From Lactiplantibacillus daowaiensis (GTDB taxonomy: Bacteria; Bacillota; Bacilli; Lactobacillales; Lactobacillaceae), in the NCBI RefSeq assembly GCF_005405085.1, contig NZ_BJDJ01000018.1, positions 1 to 64,000 on the forward strand: a stretch of DNA of 64,000 nucleotides, written 5' to 3'. The number at the start of each line of letters is the position of its first letter. Position 1 is the first letter of the stretch. The notes beneath the pieces are model-generated. The model saw nothing but the letters and a program-made list of their open reading frames with translations. It was not told the DNA's origin and did no database searches. The position numbers were made by a program, and so were the translations under genes. Positions 7,759 to 16,629 of the stretch are shown here, piece by piece.

Positions 7759-8931
7759 TTAGTTGCTGATGTTTGCTGACTTCGTTTCAGAATAAGCCAA
7801 CTGCACATCTTGATAGTAATTAATGATTTGCTTGCCAAAGTACTCGGCTGAAATCTGGTAAAGTTTCTTTTGACGCGGTTTCGGATCATCAAAGGCATGT
7901 GGGTGTTGCAAGTAGCTGGCCGCATCATGGACCAACCCCTCTTCACTCGTAAACGTTGTCCCAAGTGATGGATCATCTAATAATTGATCCGTATATGGAC
8001 TTGAGGCAATCACCATCTTGAGTCCCGCTGCCATCGCTTCAATATAAGTCAATCCTTGTGATTCGGAGTTCGATGCGGAGACAAATAGGTCCGCTAAATG
8101 ATAGTAATTATAAACTTCATCATTATCGATTTCCCCCGCAAATTGTACGTGGTCGGTTAAACCAGCGTCTTTGACTTGGTTTTCCAAGGTCTCTCTGGCA
8201 GGACCATCCCCGACAATTAATAATTGCGCCTTGGGTACTTTGGCCAAAATCGCAGGTAGGGCCGCGATCACTTCATGGATATTCTTTTCATAAGCCAAGC
8301 GACTCAACGAGAGTAAGACTGGGGTATCAGGTGCATACCCCAACTTTTGCCGGTAATCTTCGGTCGATTCTTGTTCATATTGGTTGATATCAATCCCAGT
8401 TGGAATAATCCGAATCGGCGCTTTGACCCCATAGCCCTTCAAGGTCCGTGAGACCCGTTGACTAGGTGCCACGACCCCGTTTAAGTGGTAGCAATAGGCG
8501 CGCGTCGCTTCCTTCACATGATACGGCTTGAGTAGCTTACCGTTAGCGATGTAGTGTAAATAATCTTCATACATCGTGTGATACGTGTGAATGCAAGGAA
8601 TCTTCAATTGCTTGGCGACAAACTTACCAATCATCCCCATCGAAAATTCCGTTTGGGTATGCACGATATCTAGGCCTAAGTCTTTGGCAACCTGGTAGGC
8701 TTTAAATAAGCCGCGCACCGCAATGCGGCGATCAGTAAACGACACGAATGGAATACTTGTGAAACGGAAAATATTCCGTTCATAAATATTCTTGTCGACA
8801 TGGGGATCCGTGGTCGTGAAAATATAGACCTGATGACCAGCCCGTTCGAGTTGATTGCGCAGCACCTTGATTGACGTTGCCACCCCACTCACCTGTGGAT
8901 AGTATGTATCTGTAAATATCCCGATATTCAC
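7759..8931 (-). CDS. GT4 1,2-diacylglycerol 3-glucosyltransferase (LafA/BgsB-like)
   Basis: 390 residues from a GTG start (AAAGGGAG 7 bases upstream; an in-frame ATG further upstream has no ribosome binding site). GT4 features: NIGIFTDTYYPQVSGVATSI at the N terminus, the HTYHTMYEDY acceptor segment, SLSRLAYEKNIHEVI, and SESQGLTYIEAMAAGLKMV with the EX7E motif. This pattern is typical of enzymes transferring glucose from UDP-glucose to diacylglycerol, the first step in LTA anchor synthesis. It is the first gene of the three-gene glycolipid operon, with a good promoter 120 bases upstream. Confidence 0.85.
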   Translation of the reverse strand: MNIGIFTDTYYPQVSGVATSIKVLRNQLERAGHQVYIFTTTDPHVDKNIYERNIFRFTSIPFVSFTDRRIAVRGLFKAYQVAKDLGLDIVHTQTEFSMGMIGKFVAKQLKIPCIHTYHTMYEDYLHYIANGKLLKPYHVKEATRAYCYHLNGVVAPSQRVSRTLKGYGVKAPIRIIPTGIDINQYEQESTEDYRQKLGYAPDTPVLLSLSRLAYEKNIHEVIAALPAILAKVPKAQLLIVGDGPARETLENQVKDAGLTDHVQFAGEIDNDEVYNYYHLADLFVSASNSESQGLTYIEAMAAGLKMVIASSPYTDQLLDDPSLGTTFTSEEGLVHDAASYLQHPHAFDDPKPRQKKLYQISAEYFGKQIINYYQDVQLAYSETKSANISN

Positions 8932-9050
8932 GTAGATTCTCCCTTTATTTCCGGCCATCACTAAAACGTTAATGACCACCGTTGCTTCAACTAACAGAGT
9001 AACCTCGTTAATTGAGCGCTTTCGTCCAGTCTCAATAATTAATTATAACA

Positions 9051-9079
9051 ATTATATTGGTTCGATATCAGACTTGCAA
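9051..9079 (-). promoter_or_regulatory. promoter of the glycolipid operon
   Basis: Minus strand -35 TTGCAA (9074-9079), 17-base spacer, -10 TATAAT (9051-9056), giving a 5' leader of about 110 bases. A GAAAGCGCTC segment downstream partly resembles a catabolite-response element but misses several consensus positions. Confidence 0.65.
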
Positions 9080-9130
9080 ATATTCTTAAGATAAATTAAG
9101 AGTTCCCTGAAAATCGGCCCTTGAAACCGA

Positions 9131-9175
9131 AAAAAAAAAACAGCACCTAAAACCTGGGCGGCTTTAAGTGCTGTA
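9131..9175 (-). terminator. intrinsic terminator of ptsHI
   Basis: Minus strand ACAGCAC...GTGCTGT stem extended by an inner TAAA/TTTA and followed by ten T residues. Confidence 0.9.
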
Positions 9176-9203
9176 TCAAGATTAGTCTCACAAACGATTT
9201 CGA

Positions 9204-10934
9204 TTAGTTACCGAAAACGTTCTTTTCAACTAATTCTTTAACTTCTTCATTAGTAACACATTCGTTAATGGCGCGGTCAGCTAACTTAGCCATTTCGGTC
9301 GTGTCAATCGTCTTCATCAATGAACGGGTCTTCAATACTGAAGTTGAGCTCATTGAGAATTCGTCCAAGCCTAAGCCCATCAATAATGGTACCGCAACTT
9401 GGTCACCGGCAACTTCACCACACATGCCCGCAATGCGGCCATTAGCATGGGCAGCGTCGATAACATGCTTGATTAACCGTAACAACGATGGGTTGTATGG
9501 TTGATACAAGTATGACACGTGTTCGTTACCACGATCGGCAGCGAATGAGTATTGGATCAAGTCGTTCGTCCCAATACTAAAGAAGTCAACTTCCTTAGCA
9601 AATTGGTCAGCTAAAATAGCTGCGGCTGGAATTTCGATCATGATCCCAAGCTTGATATCATCAGCAACTGGCGTACCGTCAGCAACCAATTTGGCCTTTT
9701 CTTCTTCGAAGATGGCCTTAGCCTTGCGGAATTCATCCAAAGTGGCAATCATTGGGAACATAATCCGTAATTGACCATAGTGGGAAGCCCGTAACAAGGC
9801 CCGTAATTGGGTCCGGAAGATATCGTCGCGATCAAGAGAAATCCGGATAGCCCGGTAACCCAAGAATGGGTTCATTTCATCAGGAAGTGGCAAGTATGGT
9901 AAATGCTTGTCCCCACCGATATCCATGGTCCGAACAATCACGGGTTTGCCGTTCATGCCTTCGACAACCTTTTTGTAGGCTTCGAATTGGGTGTCTTCAT
10001 CAGGTAATTCTGCACTGTTCATGTACAAGAATTCTGAACGGAACAACCCAACGGCTTCAGAACCAGCATCCAAAACGCCATCCATATCGTCAGGAGTCCC
10101 AATGTTTGAAGCTAATTCGAAGTGCTTACCGTCTTTAGAAACGGTTGCTTCGTTCTTAAGCTTTTCCCATTCGGCCTTTTGAGCGGCGAAATCTTTGGCT
10201 TTTTGTTGGTAGTCACTGATTTCAGCATCAGTTGGATCGATTAAAGCTTCACCGTTGATCCCATCAAGGATAACCGTGGTGCCTTCTTTGATATCCGTCG
10301 TTGCGGTTTCAGAACCAACAACAGCAGGGATTTCAAGGGTCCGTGACATGATAGCTGAATGACTCGTCCGTCCACCGATATCGGTGATGAACCCTTTAAC
10401 GAAGTTACGGTCAAGTTGAGCCGTATCACTAGGGGTCAAATCGTGGGCTACCACGATAACTTCAGAATCGATTAAAGCGGGACTTGGTAAGGTTACCCCT
10501 AACAAGTGACTTAAAACCCGCTTCGTAACGTCGCGAATATCGCCAGCACGTTCTTGCATGTAGGCGTTATCGGTCATTGCTTCGAACATTGAGATGAAAG
10601 TATCAGTAACTTCCTTCAAGGCTTCTTCTGCGTTGACTTTATCATCCTTAATCTTACCTTCAATTTGCCCTAACATTTCCGGGTCAGATAAAATCGTGAT
10701 GTGAGCTTCAAAAACTTCGGCTTCTTCAGCACCTAAGTTTTCAACGGCCTTGTCTTTGATGACTTGGAGTTCCGACTTAGAAGCGTCAAAAGCGTCATGC
10801 AACCGTTTGATTTCGGCATCGACATCAGAAACGGTCGTCTTTTCGAATGATAAATCTGGATCAACTAGCATATAGGCCTTAGCAATCGCGATACCATCAC
10901 TGGCAGCGATTCCTTTTAGTACCTTTTCAGCCAT
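9204..10934 (-). CDS. ptsI: phosphoenolpyruvate-protein phosphotransferase, PTS enzyme I
   Basis: 576 residues, the usual length. Cytosolic enzyme that takes the phosphoryl group from PEP and passes it to HPr for all PTS sugars. Seen: the active-site histidine in [20 protein letters not shown] (around residue 190), the PEP-binding domain with RSEFLYM, GYRAIR and [13 protein letters not shown], and the catalytic cysteine in GMCGEVAGD. The ATG overlaps the ptsH stop by one base (TAATG), so translation is coupled. Terminator follows directly. Confidence 0.97.
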   Translation of the reverse strand: MAEKVLKGIAASDGIAIAKAYMLVDPDLSFEKTTVSDVDAEIKRLHDAFDASKSELQVIKDKAVENLGAEEAEVFEAHITILSDPEMLGQIEGKIKDDKVNAEEALKEVTDTFISMFEAMTDNAYMQERAGDIRDVTKRVLSHLLGVTLPSPALIDSEVIVVAHDLTPSDTAQLDRNFVKGFITDIGGRTSHSAIMSRTLEIPAVVGSETATTDIKEGTTVILDGINGEALIDPTDAEISDYQQKAKDFAAQKAEWEKLKNEATVSKDGKHFELASNIGTPDDMDGVLDAGSEAVGLFRSEFLYMNSAELPDEDTQFEAYKKVVEGMNGKPVIVRTMDIGGDKHLPYLPLPDEMNPFLGYRAIRISLDRDDIFRTQLRALLRASHYGQLRIMFPMIATLDEFRKAKAIFEEEKAKLVADGTPVADDIKLGIMIEIPAAAILADQFAKEVDFFSIGTNDLIQYSFAADRGNEHVSYLYQPYNPSLLRLIKHVIDAAHANGRIAGMCGEVAGDQVAVPLLMGLGLDEFSMSSTSVLKTRSLMKTIDTTEMAKLADRAINECVTNEEVKELVEKNVFGN

Positions 10935-11200
10935 TATTCAGATAATCCTTCTTTCTTCATCGTTTCAGCTAAAGCAGCGATAGCATCAGCTTCGTCAGCA
11001 CCTTCAGCAGAAATGGTAACATCAGCATCTTTACCAACACCGAGTGACATAACACCCATGATTGACTTCAAGTTTACTGATTTGTCTTGGTATTGCAACG
11101 TAATTTCTGAGTTGAACTTACTTGCTGATTGTACCAATAAAGTAGCGGGACGTGCGTGGATACCTGTGTCTGCGATTACGTGAAATTCTTTCTTTTCCAT
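10934..11200 (-). CDS. ptsH: phosphocarrier protein HPr
   Basis: 88 residues. Accepts phosphate from enzyme I on His15 (GIHARPA) and hands it to sugar-specific IIA domains; Ser46 (LKSIMG) is the site of HPr kinase for CcpA-dependent catabolite repression. Both residues are at their standard positions when the start is the ATG at 11200, which has AAGGAG upstream; the frame is open for another 22 codons upstream without a ribosome binding site. First gene of ptsHI. Confidence 0.97.
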   Translation of the reverse strand: MEKKEFHVIADTGIHARPATLLVQSASKFNSEITLQYQDKSVNLKSIMGVMSLGVGKDADVTISAEGADEADAIAALAETMKKEGLSE

Positions 11201-11291
11201 AACTATTCGATCTCCTTCAAAGATGTAAATTAATTGGTTCCGAGTCAAGCGAGTTGCCGCCAACACGATTGCTCAAGAGCCCTTAGTATTG

Positions 11292-11320
11292 ATGATAGCA
11301 ATTATCCAATTGAAATACAA
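11292..11320 (-). promoter_or_regulatory. ptsHI promoter
   Basis: Minus strand -35 TTGTAT (11315-11320), 17-base spacer, -10 TATCAT (11292-11297), about 90 bases before ptsH. Confidence 0.65.
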
Positions 11321-11344
11321 GCCCTTTCATTCATTCAATTGGGA

Positions 11345-11542
11345 TTAATTGGTAGCCTTACCATACTTATCAAAATGGTAAACAACGTGCCCATCTAAGT
11401 CGGCCATACCAATGATTCGTTTACGATATTCGTATGACATATAAGCATCATGAAACACCATAAAATCCTTGGGGTCGACACTAAACGTCTCGCGTTCACC
11501 CGTGCGCAATGCTTCCATTAAAGCTGTGTAATCAGTTGCCAA
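11345..11542 (-). CDS. small hypothetical protein
   Basis: 65 residues from a TTG start with GGGGG 7 bases upstream. Acidic/aromatic, no signal peptide or membrane segment; segments such as DFMVFHDAYMSYEYRKRI and GHVVYHFDKYG look structured. I do not recognise the family. It lies just upstream of the ptsHI promoter on the same strand and may be an independent transcript reading into it. Confidence 0.55.
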   Translation of the reverse strand: MATDYTALMEALRTGERETFSVDPKDFMVFHDAYMSYEYRKRIIGMADLDGHVVYHFDKYGKATN

Positions 11543-11815
11543 CCAGTTGCCCCCTTTTATAAACAGTCGAAACCGTTGTTTTCATCAGGTCCTGACCATG
11601 CAAAACTAACAGTTTGTACTATAATAATACCAGACGGTTAATTAAGTTGACCAGTCCTAATCAGGTGTTAAATATACAACGGATTAGCTGGCATGACAAC
11701 TGTAGTGACTGACCGTTAATCAAACCGGAAAATAACTAAATTAATGTTGAATCACCATTTTTTAGGCCGGTACCAACCGCTCGTTATCACCATTTTGCAC
11801 GTCGAGGCTTATGAC

Positions 11816-11843
11816 TTGCACCGGGTTAAAAAATCGCTATACT
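11816..11843 (+). promoter_or_regulatory. clpE promoter
   Basis: -35 TTGCAC (11816-11821), 16-base spacer, -10 TATACT (11838-11843), immediately before the CtsR operator. The rest of the 11543-11815 gap shows no supported gene. Confidence 0.75.
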
Positions 11844-11846
11844 AAT

Positions 11847-11870
11847 AGTCAAAGGTCAACAAAGGTCAAA
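11847..11870 (+). promoter_or_regulatory. CtsR operator
   Basis: GGTCAAC-AAA-GGTCAAA (11854-11870) matches the CtsR heptad direct repeat (GGTCAAA-NAN-GGTCAAA) with one change. A third abutting heptad AGTCAAA lies at 11847-11853. It overlaps the expected transcription start of clpE, so CtsR should repress it until heat or protein stress. Confidence 0.88.
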
Positions 11871-11943
11871 GACATTTGAACCTTTCGCTAAATTAATTCA
11901 ATCGATTTAGTGATATTTCTGATACGAAAGGTGTGACAGCAAT

Positions 11944-14169
11944 ATGCTTTGTGACAACTGCCATAAGAACGAAGCGACGATTCATTTATATACGAACGTC
12001 AACGGTCAGCGGCGACAAATCAATCTTTGTCAGAATTGCTATCAACTGCTGAAAAATCAGGAACAGCAACCAAATAACGGAGTTGGAGGTACTGATATGG
12101 CACAAGATCCATTCGGTTTTGGTGGACTTGACGATATCTTCCGGGCCATGCAAGGTGGCGGCGTCAATCCTGACGACGCCTACCGGCAACAGCAACAAAC
12201 CCCACCGACCCAACCAGCTGGTCCGAATAATGGCGGTAACCGCGGCAATCGCGGTGGTGGCCTACTCGGACAATACGGCTACAACCTGACGGATCAAGCC
12301 AAACAAGGCAAGATTGACCCCGTCATTGGTCGGGATAACGAAATCAACCGGGTCATTGAGATTTTGAACCGGCGGACGAAGAATAATCCCGTCTTAATTG
12401 GTGAAGCCGGTGTTGGTAAAACGGCGGTCGTGGAAGGTTTGGCCCAGAAAGTCGTTTCTGGTCAAGTCCCACAAAAACTACTAAATAAAGAAATCATTCG
12501 TTTGGACGTGGCTTCTCTCGTCCAAGGCACTGGGATTCGGGGCCAATTTGAACAACGGATGCAACAATTAATGAAGGAAGTGCAATCGAATCCAAATATC
12601 ATCCTCTTCATTGACGAAATCCATGAAATCATGGGTGCCGGTAATGCTGAAGGTGGTATGGATGCTGGGAATGTCTTAAAACCAGCCTTAGCACGTGGCG
12701 ACTTCCAATTAGTTGGGGCAACGACGCTCAACGAATATCGCGACATCGAAAAAGATGCCGCCCTCGCCCGGCGGTTCCAACCAGTCACGGTTGATGAACC
12801 AAGTGTCGAAGAATCCATCAAGATTTTACAAGGGATTCAAAAGAAGTACGAAGATTATCATCATGTGAAATACAATGCTGATGCGATCGTCGCAGCGGTT
12901 AAGTTATCTAACCGCTACATTCAAGATCGGTTCTTACCTGACAAGGCCATCGACTTATTAGATGAAGCTGGGTCGCGTAAGAACTTAACCTTGAAGACGA
13001 TTGATCCAAAGACGATCCAAGAAAAAATCGATGCTGCTGAACAACAAAAGCAAGACGCTTTGAAGAAGGAAGACTACGAAAAAGCGGCTTACTATCGTGA
13101 CCAAGTGGCGAAGTTAGAAAAAGCCAAGCCAGATGACAAGGCTGATGCTAGCGAAGACACTGCCACGGTTACCGTTGAAGATATGCAACAAATCGTCGAA
13201 GAAAAGACCAGTATCCCAGTTGGCGAATTGCAAGCCAAGGAACAAGCACAAATGAAGACTTTAGCCAGTGACCTTGAACAACACGTGATTGGTCAAGACA
13301 AAGCCGTTGCGGCTGTTTCACGGGCGATTCGGCGTAACCGGATTGGGTTGAATGGGACTGGCCGGCCAATTGGGTCATTCATGTTCGTCGGTCCAACCGG
13401 GGTTGGGAAGACTGAATTAGCTAAGCAATTAGCTAAGGAACTCTTTGGTTCTGAAGATGCGATGATTCGCTTTGACATGAGTGAATACATGGAACCACAT
13501 TCAGTGGCGAAATTGATTGGGTCACCACCTGGCTATGTCGGTTACGAAGAAGCCGGTCAGTTGACCGAACAAGTTCGGCGTCATCCATACAGCTTGATTC
13601 TGTTGGATGAAATCGAAAAAGCCCATCCAGATGTCATGCATATGTTCTTGCAAATTCTAGATGATGGTCGTTTAACTGACTCACAAGGTCGGACGGTCAG
13701 CTTCAAAGATACGATTATTATCATGACATCAAACGCCGGGACCGGTGACGCTGAAGCCAACGTTGGTTTTGGGGCCGCTGCTCAAGGCAAGACGCATGAT
13801 ATTACGAGTCGTTTGGGTGACTACTTCAAGCCTGAATTCTTGAACCGATTTGATGACATTATTCAATTCAATGCTTTATCGAAGGCAAACTTGATGAAGA
13901 TCGTTGACTTGATGATCGATGACGTCAATGGCATGTTAGCTAACCAAGACTTACATGTCCACGTTACTGAACCTGTTGAAGAAAAGTTAGTCGATCTCGG
14001 TTACAACCCACTCATGGGGGCCCGGCCATTGCGGCGAGTCATTCAAGAACAGATTGAAGACCGCATCGCTGACTTCTACTTAGACCATGGTGATGTGAAG
14101 AACATGGTTGCCAAAGTTGAAGATGGCAAGATCGTGCTTGCGGCTGAAGAACCTAAAGCAACTGAATAA
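11944..14169 (+). CDS. clpE: ATP-dependent Clp protease ATP-binding subunit ClpE
   Basis: 741 residues, typical for ClpE. Hexameric AAA+ unfoldase working with ClpP on stress-damaged proteins. The N terminus is the diagnostic ClpE zinc finger ([14 protein letters not shown]...CQNC, residues 3-32), then a Gln/Gly-rich linker, AAA domain 1 (Walker A GEAGVGKT, Walker B LFIDEIHE), a UVR-type coiled segment (about 355-395), AAA domain 2 ([18 protein letters not shown]) and the Clp D2-small domain. Preceded by a promoter with CtsR heptads, so it belongs to the CtsR heat-shock regulon. Own terminator follows. Confidence 0.96.
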   Translation: MLCDNCHKNEATIHLYTNVNGQRRQINLCQNCYQLLKNQEQQPNNGVGGTDMAQDPFGFGGLDDIFRAMQGGGVNPDDAYRQQQQTPPTQPAGPNNGGNRGNRGGGLLGQYGYNLTDQAKQGKIDPVIGRDNEINRVIEILNRRTKNNPVLIGEAGVGKTAVVEGLAQKVVSGQVPQKLLNKEIIRLDVASLVQGTGIRGQFEQRMQQLMKEVQSNPNIILFIDEIHEIMGAGNAEGGMDAGNVLKPALARGDFQLVGATTLNEYRDIEKDAALARRFQPVTVDEPSVEESIKILQGIQKKYEDYHHVKYNADAIVAAVKLSNRYIQDRFLPDKAIDLLDEAGSRKNLTLKTIDPKTIQEKIDAAEQQKQDALKKEDYEKAAYYRDQVAKLEKAKPDDKADASEDTATVTVEDMQQIVEEKTSIPVGELQAKEQAQMKTLASDLEQHVIGQDKAVAAVSRAIRRNRIGLNGTGRPIGSFMFVGPTGVGKTELAKQLAKELFGSEDAMIRFDMSEYMEPHSVAKLIGSPPGYVGYEEAGQLTEQVRRHPYSLILLDEIEKAHPDVMHMFLQILDDGRLTDSQGRTVSFKDTIIIMTSNAGTGDAEANVGFGAAAQGKTHDITSRLGDYFKPEFLNRFDDIIQFNALSKANLMKIVDLMIDDVNGMLANQDLHVHVTEPVEEKLVDLGYNPLMGARPLRRVIQEQIEDRIADFYLDHGDVKNMVAKVEDGKIVLAAEEPKATE

Positions 14170-14181
14170 CGATTTCTAATG

Positions 14182-14213
14182 AAGCACCTAGTCGACTGAC
14201 TGGGTGCTTTTTT
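14182..14213 (+). terminator. intrinsic terminator of clpE
   Basis: AGCACC...GGGTGCT stem followed by TTTTTT, 12 bases after the clpE stop. Confidence 0.85.
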
Positions 14214-14397
14214 GGTGGTACATCCCTACTGGAAAGCTGTGGTTGAAAACGGATTCGATGTCATTTTGGTTGAAACTAGGCTTTTTACCGTGTTAGGGTG
14301 GACGGTAAGGAGTTGATGTTTTATCAAAGTTGATAACGGTAAATATCCATCCGGCGACAATGCCGTTGATCCCAAACGGGTCAAATATCTAAAATTA

Positions 14398-14637
14398 TTG
14401 AGTAAACTGGCAACTATCACGTGTATCTCGATGTACGTGTCCTACATTCCAGAAATCATTTCCAACTTTTCTGGTAACCCCGTCTCCCCACTCCAACCAC
14501 TAGTTGCGATGATTAACGCGACTTTGTGGGTGGGCTACGGCTGGTTCAAGACTTATAAAGATTGGCCAGTGATTATTTCCAACCTACCTGGTATTGTCTT
14601 TGGGTTGGTAACCGTAGTGACGGTCTATATTCATTAA
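14398..14637 (+). CDS. SemiSWEET-type sugar transporter, 5' end apparently frameshifted
   Basis: 79 residues from a TTG codon, three membrane helices with the PQ-loop pattern (SMYVSYIPEIISNFSG, NATLWVGYGWFK, NLPGIVFGLVTVV) of SemiSWEETs, which form sugar-conducting dimers. The TTG has no ribosome binding site. The same frame stays open back to 14317, encoding a plausible N-terminal extension (KVDNGKYPSGDNAVDPKRVK). A strong AAGGAG-TTG-ATG stands at 14307-14318 but is one base out of frame; removing one T of the TTTT at 14317-14320 joins them. Either a sequencing/indel lesion, a pseudogene, or slippage at the T run. Confidence 0.72.
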   Translation: MSKLATITCISMYVSYIPEIISNFSGNPVSPLQPLVAMINATLWVGYGWFKTYKDWPVIISNLPGIVFGLVTVVTVYIH

Positions 14638-14679
14638 GCTTAGTTTGTTAACTTCAAAAACTTAATTAGAAACTAGTTC

Positions 14680-14715
14680 AGACGGCGTCCCCAATCAACG
14701 GGACGTCGTCTTTTT
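14680..14715 (+). terminator. terminator of the SemiSWEET gene
   Basis: AGACGGCGTCCC / GGGACGTCGTCT stem with TTTTT on the plus strand. Confidence 0.85.
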
Positions 14716-14727
14716 AGATCATGACGC

Positions 14728-14766
14728 AAAAAATCGCCAACAGCCGGCCCGACCATTGACGATTTT
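14728..14766 (-). terminator. terminator of the CsbD-like gene
   Basis: Minus strand AAATCGTCAA...TTGGCGATTT stem followed by TTTT. Confidence 0.7.
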
Positions 14767-14787
14767 ACGACTATTCATTATATAAGC

Positions 14788-15039
14788 TTACTTTTTAGCA
14801 TCACACTTGACCGCTACTAACCAATCCTTAAATTCGCCGCGCCCAGCTAAGAAATCACCTTTTAATTTATCTTTTGAATCGTTTGTAACGGCACCTTTAA
14901 CTTGCATCGCCTTGCCCTTTAATCGATCATCAACACCGTGTTGATGGGCTTCAGCTTCTAACCGCTCCTTGTTCCGCCATAACCAATAACCCCCGAGACT
15001 CGCCAAGACCACTGCTAAACTAACGATTGTTTTCTTCAT
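14788..15039 (-). CDS. CsbD-like stress protein with N-terminal membrane anchor
   Basis: 83 residues. The centre (DDRLKGKAMQVKGAVTNDSK) fits the CsbD family, small stress-induced proteins of unclear function. Unlike typical cytosolic CsbD it begins with a hydrophobic helix (MKKTIVSLAVVLASLGGYWLW), so it is probably membrane-tethered or exported. GGAGGGTACTGCCA precedes the ATG. Single gene between terminators. Confidence 0.65.
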   Translation of the reverse strand: MKKTIVSLAVVLASLGGYWLWRNKERLEAEAHQHGVDDRLKGKAMQVKGAVTNDSKDKLKGDFLAGRGEFKDWLVAVKCDAKK

Positions 15040-15140
15040 TGGCAGTACCCTCCTGTATTTGAGATTAGTTTTAATATAGCTAATTTAGTTGCGTGACTCA
15101 AGTTATATGCTTATGGTTTTGATAAACCGCTATTAATATA

Positions 15141-15173
15141 AAAAACGTTTAGCTTGGTAGGCTAAACGTTTTT
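15141..15173. terminator. bidirectional terminator
   Basis: AAAACGTTTAGC / GCTAAACGTTTT perfect stem with A and T runs on both sides; on the minus strand it ends the 15223-15780 transcript. Confidence 0.8.
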
Positions 15174-15222
15174 GCTACGGGAAGGTTAAATTATGGTCCT
15201 ATTTCTCATTTTATTAATGCGT

Positions 15223-15780
15223 TTACTTGTAAGCTTTAACAGTTACTTTTTTATTAGCGCCCCAAACTTGGAACACTTTTACAGTTTTGCCATTTTTCTT
15301 AGTGGACTTATAGTAACCAGGACGTACCATCACTGTTTTAGCTTTTGGCGCTGCTATCGTCTTACTAAACGTCATGGATTTGGTTAACTTGGCATATTTA
15401 TAACCTTTATATGTTTTGATTCGAACATATGTCGCCTTATGGAGATTACCAGAATCAGCGGCTGTAGCGACCACTTTACCCGTTACCTTAACTGATTTTC
15501 CAGATTTGGACTTTTTAGCAGTTAATTTTTTAACATTATAGACATACGTATTATTACTTGCTGTCTGTGCAGCTTCCCACGCAGCATATTCTTCTGGCGT
15601 ATAGTATTTACCATCTACCGTGAAGTAATGTTCACCATCACCGGTAGTTTCAGTTATTTTATGCGTCTCGACAGTTGTATTACTACTTGCTTGTGCCATT
15701 GATGGTGTTACTGACAAACTGCCCATTAACATCCCAATTGTGACTAGACCTAGTGATACTCGTTTCATAATTTTCTTCAT
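15223..15780 (-). CDS. secreted protein of unknown function
   Basis: 185 residues: Sec signal peptide (basic start, hydrophobic core, AQAS cut region near residue 31), a short acidic/aromatic segment (TVDGKYYTPEEYAAWEAAQ) and a very basic C-terminal half rich in Lys, Thr and Tyr (VRIKTYKGYKYAKLTK), a composition common in cell-wall-bound lactobacillar proteins. I do not recognise the family. First of a run of exported-protein genes on this strand. Confidence 0.7.
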   Translation of the reverse strand: MKKIMKRVSLGLVTIGMLMGSLSVTPSMAQASSNTTVETHKITETTGDGEHYFTVDGKYYTPEEYAAWEAAQTASNNTYVYNVKKLTAKKSKSGKSVKVTGKVVATAADSGNLHKATYVRIKTYKGYKYAKLTKSMTFSKTIAAPKAKTVMVRPGYYKSTKKNGKTVKVFQVWGANKKVTVKAYK

Positions 15781-15855
15781 CTAATACAACCCCTATTAAT
15801 TATTAGTATGTGTGCTTCATTTAATTGCATACCGTAAGTTACTTTGATATAAGAA

Positions 15856-16629
15856 CTATAGCTGCTCGTACAAATCATTATGAATCAAAAGTGTAAAAAC
15901 CTTTCCATTCATCTCAAACCAAACAACACCAATCTTAGTCACATCAGATTGTAAAACACCAGAACTCTTATAATCCGGTTGATTATTTCCTATAATCATA
16001 AATGTATCAATAGCGTACTGACCCATGCGTTTACTATTCTTTAAATCATACTTACTTTTTATTTGTGAAAATTCTTGTGACATACCATCCGTCGGTAATC
16101 CAACTTTTCCAGCTTCAACATTAAAGCTGTCATCATTAACATCACCGTACTTTGTAGCCGTACTAAACCACTTTTTATATGTCTTAAGCAATGCCATTCG
16201 GGCTGGGTCTAGGATAACTGGCTTCATGCCTTTAGCAGCGCGATACTTATTCGTTTGTGCCAAAAACTGTTTAGCCATCGCTGGGTTCATAGCAGCCACA
16301 GATGGCGTTGCTTTCCCCGCTTTTAAGTAGCCACGCCATAACCACCCTTGGACTTTCTTACTATCAATATAATAGAAGACCTTTTTCTTACCATTTTGCT
16401 TCAACGTCGCGTGCTTCGTTACATATAACGTTGTATTCTGATACGTCTTCGCCTTAGCACGAACTTGATTCAATGCGGTAGAAGTATAGATATTTCCTTG
16501 ATTTGCGTGATAAGCGGTCCGCTTCACCTGAGTGACTTTAGCTTGGGCGGGTTGCGCATTTATCGTCATCAAACCGATAGCACTTGCACTAGCAATGATA
16601 ATTAAAAATCGTTTAACCAATTTATGCAT
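15856..16629 (-). CDS. secreted protein, SLAP/GW-like N part and possible CAP-like C part
   Basis: 257 residues with a signal peptide ending around AQAK (residue 31). The middle (RTAYHANQGNIYTS... YYIDSKKVQGWLWRGYLKAG) resembles the SLAP/SH3-type wall-binding repeats common in lactobacilli. The C part has FLAQTNKYRAAKGMKPVILDP, reminiscent of the start of a CAP/SCP domain, but catalytic-type CAP histidines are not clear. Its ATG overlaps the stop of the preceding CAP gene by one base (TAATG), implying co-translation and a joint role. Confidence 0.6.
   Translation of the reverse strand: MHKLVKRFLIIIASASAIGLMTINAQPAQAKVTQVKRTAYHANQGNIYTSTALNQVRAKAKTYQNTTLYVTKHATLKQNGKKKVFYYIDSKKVQGWLWRGYLKAGKATPSVAAMNPAMAKQFLAQTNKYRAAKGMKPVILDPARMALLKTYKKWFSTATKYGDVNDDSFNVEAGKVGLPTDGMSQEFSQIKSKYDLKNSKRMGQYAIDTFMIIGNNQPDYKSSGVLQSDVTKIGVVWFEMNGKVFTLLIHNDLYEQL

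Noticed and set aside
9010..9035. Possible catabolite-response element in the glycolipid operon leader
   Set aside because: GAAAGCGCTC matches the core but several consensus positions of the cre motif differ.
12462..12821. 119-codon minus-strand frame inside clpE
   Set aside because: Antisense shadow of the ClpE AAA domain.
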